Positions 1-8,851 of a stretch of 47,703 nucleotides of DNA are shown here, one piece after another (the first letter of the stretch is position 1; each line of letters starts with the position of its first letter). A model generated the notes under the pieces. The model did no database searches and was not told where the DNA came from. It worked only from the letters and a program-made list of their open reading frames with translations. The position numbers and the translations under genes are program-made. Source of the stretch: Oscillatoria sp. SIO1A7 (GTDB lineage Bacteria; Cyanobacteriota; Cyanobacteriia; Cyanobacteriales; Laspinemataceae); NCBI GenBank assembly GCA_010672965.1, contig JAAHFN010000054.1, forward strand, positions 1 through 47,703, written 5' to 3'.

Positions 1-2
1 AC

Positions 3-77
3 CAAGTTGAGATTAATGGGAGTTATTCAACAAAAATTTTCAATACGGATGCTTTTTTTGAGGCATTAAGAAGCTGA
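3..77 (+). CDS. 3' end of an unidentified gene (partial)
   Basis: This frame is open from the window edge and ends at TGA. The visible 24 residues finish DAFFEALRS, which reads like a normal protein C-terminus (mixed hydrophobic and charged, no low complexity). A near-perfect hairpin starts five bases after the stop, consistent with a gene end. There is too little sequence to name a family. The other two plus-strand frames read less plausibly. Confidence is limited because only 75 bases are visible. Confidence 0.4.
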   Translation, partial: QVEINGSYSTKIFNTDAFFEALRS

Positions 78-81
78 GAAA

Positions 82-111
82 GACAAATGTAGTTTTTGTA
101 CTACATTTGTC
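82..111. terminator. hairpin after the first gene, possible terminator
   Basis: A 12-bp perfect stem (82-93 pairs with 100-111) closes a 6-base loop, five bases after the TGA of the partial gene. No U tract follows on the plus strand, so it may instead be an mRNA 3'-end stabiliser or a small repeat. Confidence 0.4.
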
Positions 112-230
112 GTGCGAAATGTGGGTTGTAGTGCGCAGTGCGCAACAGACACTATATTTAGCCTTCGATACGGCAATTTGCGTAATATCAAGTCAGGTTA
201 AATACCCACAGAAAAAATTTAGAATCTCCC

Positions 231-290
231 GTAGGACGGGCTTCCGGAAAGTCCCCTCCGCCCGTAGGACTTTCCGGAAGCCCGTCCTAC
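231..290. repeat. long perfect inverted repeat (23-bp arms)
   Basis: Arms 231-253 and 268-290 are perfectly complementary (outer end GTAGGACGGGCTTCC) around a 14-base loop. A run of eight or more T begins about 12 bases downstream, so it could also terminate plus-strand transcription. A shorter inverted repeat of similar flavour (GGACAGGCG / CGCCTGTCC) lies at 467-487. These resemble the small dispersed palindromes common between cyanobacterial genes. I see no gene between 78 and 598; an open frame at 107-301 simply runs across this hairpin. Confidence 0.7.
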
Positions 291-540
291 GCAGAACTTG
301 ACTTTTTTTTGGGGCATTCAAACCGACATGATATAAGTCCTGTTCTTTTGAAAGGGGGGTTTTTGGATTTATGGAATAGGTGTAATGAATCCCGCGATCG
401 CGATTGAATTGAAACTCTCCCCACTACCAATAGAATGGGAAAACTTGTCCCAAAAGCCTCCTTGGCGGACAGGCGAGACGCCTGTCCTACGGGAGGATTG
501 GTTTTTTAGAGCGATCGCCCGAATTTCATATCAAAACTCC

Positions 541-598
541 GGTTAGCTCGAACTCTCAATCTAATAACTCAAAACTCAAAACTTAAAACTCATAACTC
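541..598. repeat. AAAACTC-type heptameric repeat array (STRR)
   Basis: Degenerate heptamers of the form AAAACTC/AAAACTT run up to the stop codon (599-601, minus strand) of the adjacent gene. The same family recurs near 45545-45590 and, in reverse orientation, at 46755-46785. STRRs of this kind are known from cyanobacterial genomes. Confidence 0.7.
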
Positions 599-3500
599 TT
601 AAAATTCAAACCGCTGTCGCTGGCCAGACCAACGCTGTAGGGTATAACCGCTTTTGCCTTTTACTACTAAAGAGGTTAGTTCCTCATCTTTGACATTGGC
701 AATGCCGGTAACCGACTGGTCGCGGGCGGTAGTCAGTTCGCTATATATAAGAACGCCCGAATCGCTGACAATCAAAGTGCGCGTAACTGGCCGATCGCTC
801 TTGTCTGTAGTTTGCAGAGTTAGCACCGCTTCTGGTTCGCTGTTGCCAGTCAAGTCGATTAACTGCACCAACCAATTGCCAATTTGGCTTAGCATCCGAT
901 TGTTGCTGGGAACTGCTCCCGGACGCAATTGCCCTCCCGCTTGCAGCTCCAGCCAGAGAGTCGGCAATATAGCTTGCACCCATTCCGGTTCTTGCTCGTT
1001 GAGGTCGTTTAGAGACAGAGTCGCAGGGGTACGCCATTCCAATGCCGATGCCGTAGCCGCCATTAATAGAGAAGAGGGATCTAAAGAGCGATAGGAAGAG
1101 CGATCGCTACTTATGGCATTATTTATCGCATTATTTATCGCCCTAATGGGATTATTATTATCTGGGTTGTTGTCTGGATTATTATCTGGGTTATCTGGCT
1201 TATCTGGGTTACTCGTTTCTGCGGCGGGTTCTGCGGCGGCCAATAATTGAATTTCCCCGGGGGAGAATTGAATCGCCTTGACTGTGGCCGAGATAGTTTC
1301 CTTAGTACCATCGGGCATCCAGAGCGCCAGCTCTATTTCCGGGTCGTTGTGCAAGCCCAACTGTTTCCAGAGGTAATCTACTGGCGCTTGTTGGGGCAGT
1401 TTCAATTTTCCAAACGGATGCGATCGCCATTCTTTGCTATCGTGAAAGCCTTCGACTTCGATGCGATACCAGGACGCCTCATCCTTTATTTCTAGAACTT
1501 TGCTCAGGTCTGGTTGCAGCCAATCCTCCAGATTTACCTCACTTAGTCGCGACGCCGTACCGACTATTTGACTTTGATGGCGTTTAATTTTTTCCGCATA
1601 AGCGATCGCTATCTTGAGTTTCTCCAATAGCTCCCAAATCCGCGCACTTTCCTTTTCCCCAAGTAGCGGCTGCTCTGCCAACCAAACCTTAGCCCGATCC
1701 TGACCTTCCTTCGCCGCCACCATCAGCGCTCCCCAGGCTCGGGCATTCGCATCTAGAGGGCTCACTTCCAGAGTCGTTTCCACCCGATTCCACATATCCG
1801 TATCTCCGACTAACAGATCGGTCATATCTTTGCCCTGTCTGAGTTGCTCCTCAAAGACTTGGATTGCCTTTTCCCAGCGACCGTCGAGGAGAGCCGTCCG
1901 TATTTGCCTATTGGGACTCTGGCCAATAATCCGTGCCTGAGCCTGAGTTACTTGGGCGTGGAAGCGGATGGCATCTAATTGTGCCTGCGCCGTTGCCGGC
2001 CAATTTTGCGGAGTCTGGTTCTGCGGCTTGAGCTTTTCCATCAATTTCCATGCTGGCGACCACAAACCTTTCTTGGCCAATAGCAGGGCATTCTTATAAG
2101 AGTTGCTCTTAAGAGCCGGTTGCGTTAGAGAAATTTCCTCCAGTTGAATCGGATTGAGGACAAAGTCAAACGGCTTGAGTTTATAAATACTAAAGCGCGG
2201 CTCGATGCCGATAGTTTGCTCTACTACTAGCTCTGGCTCGCCACCTCCAGTTATTTCCTGCCAATAGGGCGCGTGACCTCCCGGACTCGTCCATTGTCCC
2301 ATCACCGTCAGGTAATTAGCAGTCGGGTTGTAATGCAGAATTTTTCCATAAGCTAGATTGCGATCTCCTTCCTGGCGATCGCCGCTGATATTAAACCAAA
2401 TCCCTTTTACCCCTGTGTTCTGACTAAATAGCTCCACCTTAGTCATTGGCAAAGGCAGATTGGAACCCTGACGAGGAGAGCCAGCGTTATTGAGGGGAGC
2501 GATCGCGAAAGATTCTTCCGGGCCGGCTATGGGCAGATCTTTGATTAATTGATAGTAAGGCTCTAGAGCATCGGGACGGTCTGGCGATCGCACCTGTTTG
2601 TAAATCCGAACCCTAGTAATGACTTGACAAACTTCCGATTCCGAACAACCTCGACCCGAAGCCATCACCGGCAGCAGCAAAGTTCTCATCTTTTGCGTCT
2701 TTTGCTGCCATTGATATAGATCGCTATTATTATAGCTCGCCGCTTCTTGCAACTCCTGGGATAGCTTGGTATCTAGATCTAAATAGCGATCGCCAAGATA
2801 GATTGGTTTTCCGGCGATCGATGCCCGTAGCTCCAGATTTTCTTCAATTTCAGTCATTGTCAAAGGTTTGCCTCGATTGGCGAAAGGAACGGGAATCCAA
2901 TCAGCCAAAAAAGGCTGCAACCAGCTTACGGCTTTTGGGTCGAACATCAACTCCAGCCCTACCCAGGCACCACCAACCAGAGCGCCAGTGCTAGTGCAAA
3001 AAGCAACCAAAATTACCAAAGCAGAAAACCAGCCTTTTCGCGGATAGAAGCTATAGAGCTGCCTGCGCCCAACGAGTTCGCCCTCCTCTATAAAGAGCGC
3101 TTGCTTAGAGGCTTTCTTAGAAACGGGGGCTGGAGTTTTCTGGCGTTGCCTGCGCCCAACGAGTTCGCCCTCCTCTATAAAGAGCGCTTGCTTAGAGACT
3201 TGCTTAGAAACGGGGGCTGGAGTTTTCTGGCGTTGCCTGCGCCCAACGAGTTCGCCCTCCTCTATAAAGAGCGCTTGCTTAGAGACTTGCTTAGAAACGG
3301 GGGCTGGAGTTTTCTGGCGTTGCCCGATCGCTTCTAGTTCGCCCTCCTCTATAAAGAGCGCTTGCTTAGAGACTTGCTTAGAAACGGGGGCTGGAGTTTT
3401 CTGGCCTTGCCCGATCGCTTCTAGTTCGCCCTCCTCTATAAAGAGCGCTTGCTTAGAGACTTGCTTAGAAACGGGGGCTGGAGTTTTCTGGCGTTGCCCG

Positions 3501-3787
3501 ATCGCTTCTAGTTCGCCCTCCTCTATAAAGAGCGCTTGCTTAGAGACTTGCTTAGAAACGGGGGCTGGAGTTTTCTGGCGTTGCCCGATCGCTTCTAGTT
3601 CGCCCTCCTCTATAAAGAGCGCTTGCTTAGAAACGGGAGCTGGAGTTTTCTGGCCTTGCCCGATCGCTTCTAGTTCGCCCTCCTCTATAAAGAGCGCTTG
3701 CTTAGAAACGGGAGCTGGGGTTTGCCTATCGGAGCTTTTCCCAGTAATTGGAAGCGATACAGCGGTTAAGCCTTGGTTGTTTTTCAT
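599..3787 (-). CDS. large single-pass membrane protein with N-terminal tandem repeats, unknown function
   Basis: I do not recognise a named family. The 1062-residue product starts with a short leader, then eight tandem copies of a 25- or 29-residue repeat (about residues 25-243, core KQALFIEEGEL), then a basic segment (FYPRKGW) and one strong membrane helix at about 254-280. A large, probably extracytoplasmic region follows, with a Cys pair near CSESEVC and a low-complexity Asn/Asp/Pro stretch (NPDNNPDNN) about 170 residues before the end. The upstream frame is open to 3907, but that would overlap the preceding glycosyltransferase by 116 bases; the ATG at 3787, five bases after the glycosyltransferase stop, is the natural start. 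The genes are probably co-transcribed. The last repeat copy leads directly into the membrane helix, so the array looks like an expansion of the juxtamembrane segment. Confidence 0.8.
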   Translation of the reverse strand: MKNNQGLTAVSLPITGKSSDRQTPAPVSKQALFIEEGELEAIGQGQKTPAPVSKQALFIEEGELEAIGQRQKTPAPVSKQVSKQALFIEEGELEAIGQRQKTPAPVSKQVSKQALFIEEGELEAIGQGQKTPAPVSKQVSKQALFIEEGELEAIGQRQKTPAPVSKQVSKQALFIEEGELVGRRQRQKTPAPVSKQVSKQALFIEEGELVGRRQRQKTPAPVSKKASKQALFIEEGELVGRRQLYSFYPRKGWFSALVILVAFCTSTGALVGGAWVGLELMFDPKAVSWLQPFLADWIPVPFANRGKPLTMTEIEENLELRASIAGKPIYLGDRYLDLDTKLSQELQEAASYNNSDLYQWQQKTQKMRTLLLPVMASGRGCSESEVCQVITRVRIYKQVRSPDRPDALEPYYQLIKDLPIAGPEESFAIAPLNNAGSPRQGSNLPLPMTKVELFSQNTGVKGIWFNISGDRQEGDRNLAYGKILHYNPTANYLTVMGQWTSPGGHAPYWQEITGGGEPELVVEQTIGIEPRFSIYKLKPFDFVLNPIQLEEISLTQPALKSNSYKNALLLAKKGLWSPAWKLMEKLKPQNQTPQNWPATAQAQLDAIRFHAQVTQAQARIIGQSPNRQIRTALLDGRWEKAIQVFEEQLRQGKDMTDLLVGDTDMWNRVETTLEVSPLDANARAWGALMVAAKEGQDRAKVWLAEQPLLGEKESARIWELLEKLKIAIAYAEKIKRHQSQIVGTASRLSEVNLEDWLQPDLSKVLEIKDEASWYRIEVEGFHDSKEWRSHPFGKLKLPQQAPVDYLWKQLGLHNDPEIELALWMPDGTKETISATVKAIQFSPGEIQLLAAAEPAAETSNPDKPDNPDNNPDNNPDNNNPIRAINNAINNAISSDRSSYRSLDPSSLLMAATASALEWRTPATLSLNDLNEQEPEWVQAILPTLWLELQAGGQLRPGAVPSNNRMLSQIGNWLVQLIDLTGNSEPEAVLTLQTTDKSDRPVTRTLIVSDSGVLIYSELTTARDQSVTGIANVKDEELTSLVVKGKSGYTLQRWSGQRQRFEF
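3058..3715 (-). repeat. in-frame tandem repeat array, 8 copies of 75 or 87 bp
   Basis: Eight near-identical units encode APVSKQ(VSKQ)ALFIEEGEL followed by either EAIGQ or VGRRQ and then (G/R)QKTP. Copies 1-2 lack the VSKQ insert (75 bp); copies 3-7 carry it (87 bp); the last is a variant with KKASKQ. The EAIGQ form is created by a HIP1-like CGATCGC at that spot. High identity between copies means recent expansion and probable length variation between strains. Confidence 0.9.
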
Positions 3788-3791
3788 TAGC

Positions 3792-5036
3792 TTACAGGTT
3801 CGACAAGACTTGCTCGTAGCGAAAGCCAGCAGCTTCCCAAGTATATTCGCTTTCCACAAAAGATCGCGCATTCTTGGATAACTCTCGCCGCAGTAGCCGG
3901 TCTTCAAATAAGCGAGTAACGGCTCGGACGTATTCCTCCAAGCGATTGGCCCGCAAGGCTCTCAGGGGGATATCTCCTCCATCCACCGCTAGCCCTTCCA
4001 AGCCGCGATCGCTCGCCACCACTGGCACTCCAGCAGCCATTGCTTGCAAAGTCTTATTTTTAATTCCATAACCCGTTCGCATCGGCACTACGCAGACCGT
4101 CGCTCGATGCAAATATTCTACCAGAGAAGGAACAGTCCCTGTCACCTCAATCCCGGGCTGATTTTGCAGTTCCAATATCTCCGGTACGGGTCGGGCTCCA
4201 GCAACGGTCAGACTCAGATCGGGATAGTGAAATTTTAATAAAGGAAACGCCTCCTTAGAGAAAAAGCGTACTGCGTCAATATTGGGCAAATTATCCATCG
4301 CTCCGATAAAAATAATCTTGTGTCCCCCCGGATCTGCCTTTCGCTCGGGAAAATGGTCGAAGTCAACTCCATTGGGAATTACGCTAATCCGAGCCTGGGG
4401 TTTGAACTCTTGGATTTGGCGGCGGTCCTCATCAGTGGTAGTGACAATTCCAGAGAACTTGCTACAGTAGCGTTGCTCGTATTTGCGCAACAGGCGCAGT
4501 TGCAGGCGATCGCGCAAGGGATTAGAAGAAGTACCGCTTTGCAACTGTTGGCGGCAGGTTCCATAAACCGAACTGTGAATATTGATTAAAGTTTTTAGTT
4601 TTTGCCGCCAAAGAGGCTGCACATAAATCTCGTTTACGCTATGCTCGCTGGTAATTGCATCGCAATTTCCCGCCTCTACATAGTCATCTACCCACTCCTG
4701 CATCTTTGGGGAGTATAGATAGCGGACGTTGGGCGGGGTTCCTTCTAGCATGAAATTACCAAAGCGCTGGGCTTTACCTAAAACATTTATACCCGCCTTG
4801 GGCAAACCTCCTATATTTGCCTCCTTGGGCTTTTGTGGTCCGGGAAAAATCGCCAACCTATTGACGCAGCAACGCAGGGCCTCTACCTCGTCGTCGGTAA
4901 CATCCTTCGGACGCTGGGTTGCTAGAGTAACTTGATGGTTGCGGGCAAGATATTTCAATAAATTAAACGTTCTGACTTGAGTGCCGCCGCTACTCGGTGG
5001 ATAGGGAAAAGTCGAAGAGAGCATTAAAATTTTCAT
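3792..5036 (-). CDS. glycosyltransferase, family 4 (GT-B fold)
   Basis: A 414-residue retaining-type sugar transferase. The N-terminus (MKILMLSSTFPYPPSSGGTQ) is the typical GT-B start with a Gly-rich loop for acceptor handling. The C-terminal nucleotide-sugar half shows IFIGAMDNLPN and, at about residues 320-345, VPMRTGYGIKNKTLQAMAAG, with PVVAS following; this is the GT4 donor-binding region. Organisation and length match transferases used in exopolysaccharide assembly. The ATG at 5036 precedes the GT-B motif directly. It lies five bases upstream of the repeat-bearing membrane protein and is likely in one transcription unit with it. Donor and acceptor sugars cannot be read from sequence. Confidence 0.9.
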   Translation of the reverse strand: MKILMLSSTFPYPPSSGGTQVRTFNLLKYLARNHQVTLATQRPKDVTDDEVEALRCCVNRLAIFPGPQKPKEANIGGLPKAGINVLGKAQRFGNFMLEGTPPNVRYLYSPKMQEWVDDYVEAGNCDAITSEHSVNEIYVQPLWRQKLKTLINIHSSVYGTCRQQLQSGTSSNPLRDRLQLRLLRKYEQRYCSKFSGIVTTTDEDRRQIQEFKPQARISVIPNGVDFDHFPERKADPGGHKIIFIGAMDNLPNIDAVRFFSKEAFPLLKFHYPDLSLTVAGARPVPEILELQNQPGIEVTGTVPSLVEYLHRATVCVVPMRTGYGIKNKTLQAMAAGVPVVASDRGLEGLAVDGGDIPLRALRANRLEEYVRAVTRLFEDRLLRRELSKNARSFVESEYTWEAAGFRYEQVLSNL

Positions 5037-5150
5037 AACCAGATTATATTTGAGGACAAACTATAGGGATACCTTTTTTCAGTATAAAGCTGTCGCTAAA
5101 GGTTTCGCAGCCGAAAAATTGCGTCAGTCTTGTTTGCAAATAGCATAAGC

Positions 5151-5294
5151 TATAGCGTTTCTCAAATAAGTGTAATAAACGAAAATGTAAGGGCGACAGC
5201 ATCCCCCTTGACAATCTCGGCGTCCCGAACGGTAATTCCCATACTGGGATGCTTCGCCGGTGGCAACCTCACATCAAGAAAGAGAACCGCTATA
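5151..5294 (+). mobile_element. miniature inverted-repeat element, family A, copy 1
   Basis: About 144 bp bounded by TATAGCGTTTCTC and its near-perfect inverse GAGAACCGCTATA. The body contains GGGCGACAGCATCCC and GGGATGCTTCGCC, which also recur in the other copies. Further copies lie at 11416-11554, 18142-18295, 39991-40276 (interrupted) and 40291-40441 (reverse), with degenerate pieces at 15640-15733, 26861-26876 and 46790-46880. The TA at both ends suggests TA-target insertion, as for IS630/Tc1-mariner elements. No coding capacity. Confidence 0.75.
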
Positions 5295-5310
5295 ACATTG
5301 GTATATAGTA

Positions 5311-5340
5311 AGCAGTCAGCAGTCAGCAGTCAGCAGTCAG
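5311..5340. repeat. GTCAGCA heptamer array (STRR)
   Basis: About four tandem copies of AGCAGTC immediately after the family A element. Related AGTCAGC/CTCAGCT heptamers occur at 8597-8712, 11650-11680, 17940-17960 and 44380-44700. Confidence 0.75.
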
Positions 5341-5361
5341 TACAAGCATTGCAAGGAGAGC

Positions 5362-5389
5362 GTAGGGGCGTTTCGCGAAACGCCCCTAC
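5362..5389. repeat. 28-bp perfect palindrome
   Basis: GTAGGGGCGTTTCG followed directly by its exact inverse complement. It lies about 70 bases upstream of the next gene. The half-site matches the GTAGGGGCG core common to several elements here (for example 44190-44208). It can form a stem with almost no loop, or act as an insertion remnant. Confidence 0.7.
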
Positions 5390-5457
5390 AGGCAAACAAT
5401 GAGATTGCCCTAACCTGCGCGTGAGTAGTGATATAGCAGGAAAACAGATTATAACTT

Positions 5458-6414
5458 ATGCCGAAGATTAGCGTATGTATTCCCACATATAATAGAGTTG
5501 GTCTCTTGCCGTTTGCCATAGACAGCGTTAGGCAACAAACCGAGCCAGACTGGGAATTAATTGTCTGCGATGACGGGTCGGCAGATGGCACGGCGGAGCT
5601 GATGTCGCAATATAGCGACCCCAGAATTCGCTATGTCCGACATCGGCAGAATATCGGCAAGAGCAATAATATGCGATCGGGCTTTGAGGCGGCAACTGGA
5701 AAATATTTTATTAAATTTGACGACGACGATCGCCTGACCCCAGATTTCCTGAAACGCACCTCGGCCATTCTCGACAAAGACCCGACCATTGATTTTGTTG
5801 GCACCGACCATTGGGTTATCGATATTAATAATATTAGAGACGATAGAGCAACTCAATTAAATTCTCGGCAATGGGGCAGGAGCAATCTGTCTCCGGGAAT
5901 AGTTGAAAATTTACTAGAAGTAGTATTTATGCGGCAAAGCTTTCAAATTGGCGCTACCTTACTTCGCCGCCAAACATTACAGGAAGTCGGTTTCATGCGT
6001 CCGAACCTGCAAAATTGCGAAGATAACGATTTATTGGTGCGTCTGGCCTTAGCAGGGAAGAAAGCCTATTACTTGCCGGAGTTGCTGATGGAATATCGCT
6101 TCCATCCCGAACAGCAGGGTATAAATAGAGCTATTCCTTATTTACAAGATAAGCTGAAGTATTTAGAAAGCTACCAGTTTGAGGCCGATAAATTGGAACT
6201 ATTGCGGCAAAGACGCATAGCCGAAACGCAATTACTTCTGGGTTTGCGTCTGATTGAAACCGGGAAAACCTCCCTCGGCCGCCAACTGGTCTGGAGCGGA
6301 AAGTCTCTATCTGCTTCTAAGGCATGGGCTGGACTGGCTATATCCCTATTGCCTGGAGGGCTGCGAGGTCCGGCATTTGCTTGGTTGCGGAGGTGGCGAT
6401 CGTCTTCTGTCTAG
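5458..6414 (+). CDS. glycosyltransferase, family 2 (GT-A fold)
   Basis: A 318-residue inverting transferase. Residues 1-110 hold the GT-A nucleotide-binding core: ISVCIPTYNRVGLLPFAIDS, the VCDDGSADGT donor motif and the FDDDD metal-binding acidic cluster (DXD position, near residue 88). The second half is helical and ends basic (LRRWRSSS), with no convincing membrane helix. Length is usual for soluble GT2 enzymes. It opens a plus-strand run of polysaccharide genes, divergent from the minus-strand transferase with the family A element between them. The ATG at 5458 precedes the motif directly. Substrate unknown. Confidence 0.88.
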   Translation: MPKISVCIPTYNRVGLLPFAIDSVRQQTEPDWELIVCDDGSADGTAELMSQYSDPRIRYVRHRQNIGKSNNMRSGFEAATGKYFIKFDDDDRLTPDFLKRTSAILDKDPTIDFVGTDHWVIDINNIRDDRATQLNSRQWGRSNLSPGIVENLLEVVFMRQSFQIGATLLRRQTLQEVGFMRPNLQNCEDNDLLVRLALAGKKAYYLPELLMEYRFHPEQQGINRAIPYLQDKLKYLESYQFEADKLELLRQRRIAETQLLLGLRLIETGKTSLGRQLVWSGKSLSASKAWAGLAISLLPGGLRGPAFAWLRRWRSSSV

Positions 6415-6627
6415 GGAGAAATTAACCTCAATCGATGATTTTTTTGGTATAATGCGAACGGTTTCAATATGAGGGAGCAAAGATACCCCTTTGCCTTCCC
6501 TTTCCTTGTGCCCTTTGCTTGTGCTAACCCTAAACGCCAATTAATTTTTCCAGAACCAAGTATAGATATAGCGCGCTGACTGGTATTTTTCTATAACTGA
6601 ACCAACTGTCAAAAAACGCCAATCAAT

Positions 6628-7623
6628 ATGAATGAAAAGCCTATCCTATCTATTGTTACTCCAACTCGTGGAAATTTTGAGGACTATTGGCTCGAACGGC
6701 TATTAAAAGTTGAGGGAAATGTTGAGTTTATTATCGTTTACCCTCCTAATGTCGCTATCCAGGCGATCGACGATCCCAGAATAAAGGTTTTAGTCAGTCC
6801 ATATCGCGGTGAAGTAATACAAAGATTTACTGGATTGCTCAACGCCACCGCTCCTTATGTTTTAGCCTTAGATGATGACGACTTCGTTCACCCTCATATC
6901 CTCCAGCTAACCAGGGATTATTTCCAAAAATTTCCTGAAAGTTGGGTGCTGCGCTTGAAAATAGCGCATATAGATTTCAGGAAAGAAAAACGCATACAGC
7001 AAATATGGGTTAAAAATCCAGAGATAGGAGAACTAGAAATAGGCAAAAAGACGCCAGAGAATCCTTACCCCTACCAAAATGGTAAATTCCAGGGGTTAGT
7101 AGAAGTTCCCATCGCACCTTTAGATAAAAAGTTTGACATTAGGTACGCTATATGGCCGCGAAAAGAAAGACCAGATTGTTATGGAATTCATTTTGAAAAT
7201 TTTAATAATCGCGTTTGGAAAAATGAGATAGTTAAAGAAGCATTGGCAGATTTGTCTTTATCTATGCAGCTTTTGGGAAGATTGACCTGGTTGCCACTGT
7301 GGAATCTCGATAGATTATTAGGGTTGTTTGTTCAGGCAAAATTTTTTAAGCCGGACAGTATCATTGGTCACGCTATGCCCGAGCCAGAACAAATTAGAAT
7401 GATAGCTCGATCTGAAAAATTAAAAGAATTCAGATTTTATGGATATGCAGATTTTTTGTTAGTTAAACGGTTCCCCGAGTACGGATATTTATGGAATCTT
7501 GTCTTTTGGCAGTTGTACAAGTTACCGCAAATCCTTGCTAGAGTTGTCAAGTCGAAGTTAGCCCAGCAGAACGACCCTGAGACCTTAAAGCTGAAGGTTG
7601 AGAGTGGAAAAGCTAAGGGCTGA
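6628..7623 (+). CDS. glycosyltransferase, family 2-like
   Basis: A 331-residue protein starting with a GT-A core (ILSIVTPTRGNFEDYWLERL). The usual DDGS segment is replaced by FIIVYPP, but the acidic metal site (LALDDDDF, about residue 90) is retained. The following region has no obvious membrane segment and ends in a short basic tail. The missing canonical DDGS makes it a divergent GT2 member. It follows the previous transferase after about 210 bases and probably acts in the same pathway. Codon use and GC are slightly lower than in its neighbours. Confidence 0.75.
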   Translation: MNEKPILSIVTPTRGNFEDYWLERLLKVEGNVEFIIVYPPNVAIQAIDDPRIKVLVSPYRGEVIQRFTGLLNATAPYVLALDDDDFVHPHILQLTRDYFQKFPESWVLRLKIAHIDFRKEKRIQQIWVKNPEIGELEIGKKTPENPYPYQNGKFQGLVEVPIAPLDKKFDIRYAIWPRKERPDCYGIHFENFNNRVWKNEIVKEALADLSLSMQLLGRLTWLPLWNLDRLLGLFVQAKFFKPDSIIGHAMPEPEQIRMIARSEKLKEFRFYGYADFLLVKRFPEYGYLWNLVFWQLYKLPQILARVVKSKLAQQNDPETLKLKVESGKAKG

Positions 7624-7761
7624 AGGCCGCCCCGCGTGATTGGCAGGGACCGGCATAGTGGGCTGCCCCGCGCGATTAGCCCTTGTCGCAGGCGTGGCCG
7701 ATTGCTCTGTGGCTGACCGCTGATTGCTAAAATACGATCGCGACGAAGGGGAGGCAATCAG

Positions 7762-8595
7762 ATGGACGTGCTGGAGCTGAAGTTTCTTTTAAAATTACTG
7801 GGATTTCCCGATTATCGGGCACCTATAGGTGAAATAAAACCCAATCCCAAAACTACAACCGCAGAACGAGATGCCATTTGTCGGGGATTATTGCATCGCT
7901 CTCTTGTCGATTATTCTATCGAAGTCGTTGCCATTGCCATTACTCCGGCGGGAAAATCCTTGCTGTCTCTGGATACCAGTAAGTTGCCTATTACAGAATC
8001 AGAACTGGAAATAATACGCTCTTGTGCCAATGGCGCGATCGCTCCCACAGGGATAGACATTCCCCCAGCTTCCCGAGAAGAGTCAGTCCAAAGCTTGATA
8101 TCTCGGGGTCTGATTAAAGCCGAAAAGACCCAAATTCAAGAAGTATGGTTGACCCAGCTCGCGATGGAATATCTGCGGGAAGAGTACAACCCGAGCGGCA
8201 CGAATCCCGTTCTTAGCTTGGATTTGCTAAGTAATTATCTGCGCTTCCTGCGGAAATTTCTGCGCGATAGAGCTGTAGGGAGTAGTGAGGTCCTTCCCAT
8301 ACAGCCATACAAGGAGTTACCAAGCAATCTCGGCGATGAAGATATTTTACAGATTATTCGAGATATAGACCGAGAACTAGGTACGGAAAATTATTTGCCG
8401 ATTTTTCATCTGCGGCACAAAGTTCAACCTCCTTTGTCTCGGGATGAATTGGATCGGGCGCTCTATCGCCTCCAGCGGCAAAATCGGATCGAGCTGAGTT
8501 CTTTGCAAGAGGCGATCGCCTACAGTCCCGAGCAAATAGAGGCTGGACTGCATCAAGACATTGGCGGACCGTTGTTTTTTATTATTGTCAATTGA
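7762..8595 (+). CDS. conserved cyanobacterial protein with winged-helix-like segments
   Basis: A 277-residue soluble protein of no family I can name. A strong Shine-Dalgarno (GGGGAGG, 7749-7755) seven bases upstream fixes the ATG at 7762. The sequence reads as two or three winged-helix-like units: residues 35-65 (AICRGLLHRSLVDY, with ITPAGKSLL as a wing) and 85-135 (a second helix-turn-helix-like stretch ending VWLTQLAMEYL). The C-terminal domain at about 190-270 contains LPIFHLRHKV, LSRDELDRALYRLQRQ and a terminal GGPLFFIIVN. The last part resembles the small DNA-binding modules of cyanobacterial hypothetical proteins, but DNA binding is inference. An STRR array begins immediately after the stop. 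Confidence 0.7.
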   Translation: MDVLELKFLLKLLGFPDYRAPIGEIKPNPKTTTAERDAICRGLLHRSLVDYSIEVVAIAITPAGKSLLSLDTSKLPITESELEIIRSCANGAIAPTGIDIPPASREESVQSLISRGLIKAEKTQIQEVWLTQLAMEYLREEYNPSGTNPVLSLDLLSNYLRFLRKFLRDRAVGSSEVLPIQPYKELPSNLGDEDILQIIRDIDRELGTENYLPIFHLRHKVQPPLSRDELDRALYRLQRQNRIELSSLQEAIAYSPEQIEAGLHQDIGGPLFFIIVN

Positions 8596-8596
8596 G

Positions 8597-8712
8597 CGGT
8601 CAGCTCTCAGCTCTCAGCTCTCAGCTCTCAGCTCTCAGCGGTCAGCTCTCAGCGGTCAGCTTTTAGCGGTCAGCTCTCAGCGGTCAGCTTTTAGCGGTCG
8701 GTGCGGAGCGCG
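8597..8712. repeat. CAGCTCT / CAGCGGT heptamer array (STRR)
   Basis: More than ten head-to-tail heptamers (CAGCTCT, GGTCAGC, TTTTAGC variants), followed by two copies of a GCGGTCGGTGCGGA unit. The array starts one base after the TGA of the preceding gene. The same heptamers recur in the 44367-44702 triplication. Confidence 0.85.
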
Positions 8713-8851
8713 GTCGGTGCGGAGCGCGGTCGGTGAGTCAGCCAAGAGAGATTGGCGGCGATCGCGCGCTCGGCGATAAGCACGACTAGCTGAGGGCTTT
8801 CAGCTCAGACCAATTGCGCGATCGCCTGTTTATCTCCTTATCTGTTCTGCG

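Noticed and set aside
107-301. 64-codon plus-strand frame
   Set aside because: It reads straight through the 23-bp inverted repeat at 231-290; composition is Arg-rich and unnatural.
3058-3715. Possible CRISPR-like array
   Set aside because: Units are contiguous without unique spacers, keep the reading frame and encode protein repeats.
6448-6453. TATAAT as a sigma-70 -10 box upstream of the second GT2 gene
   Set aside because: No acceptable -35 element at the right distance, and it lies 175 bases from the start codon.
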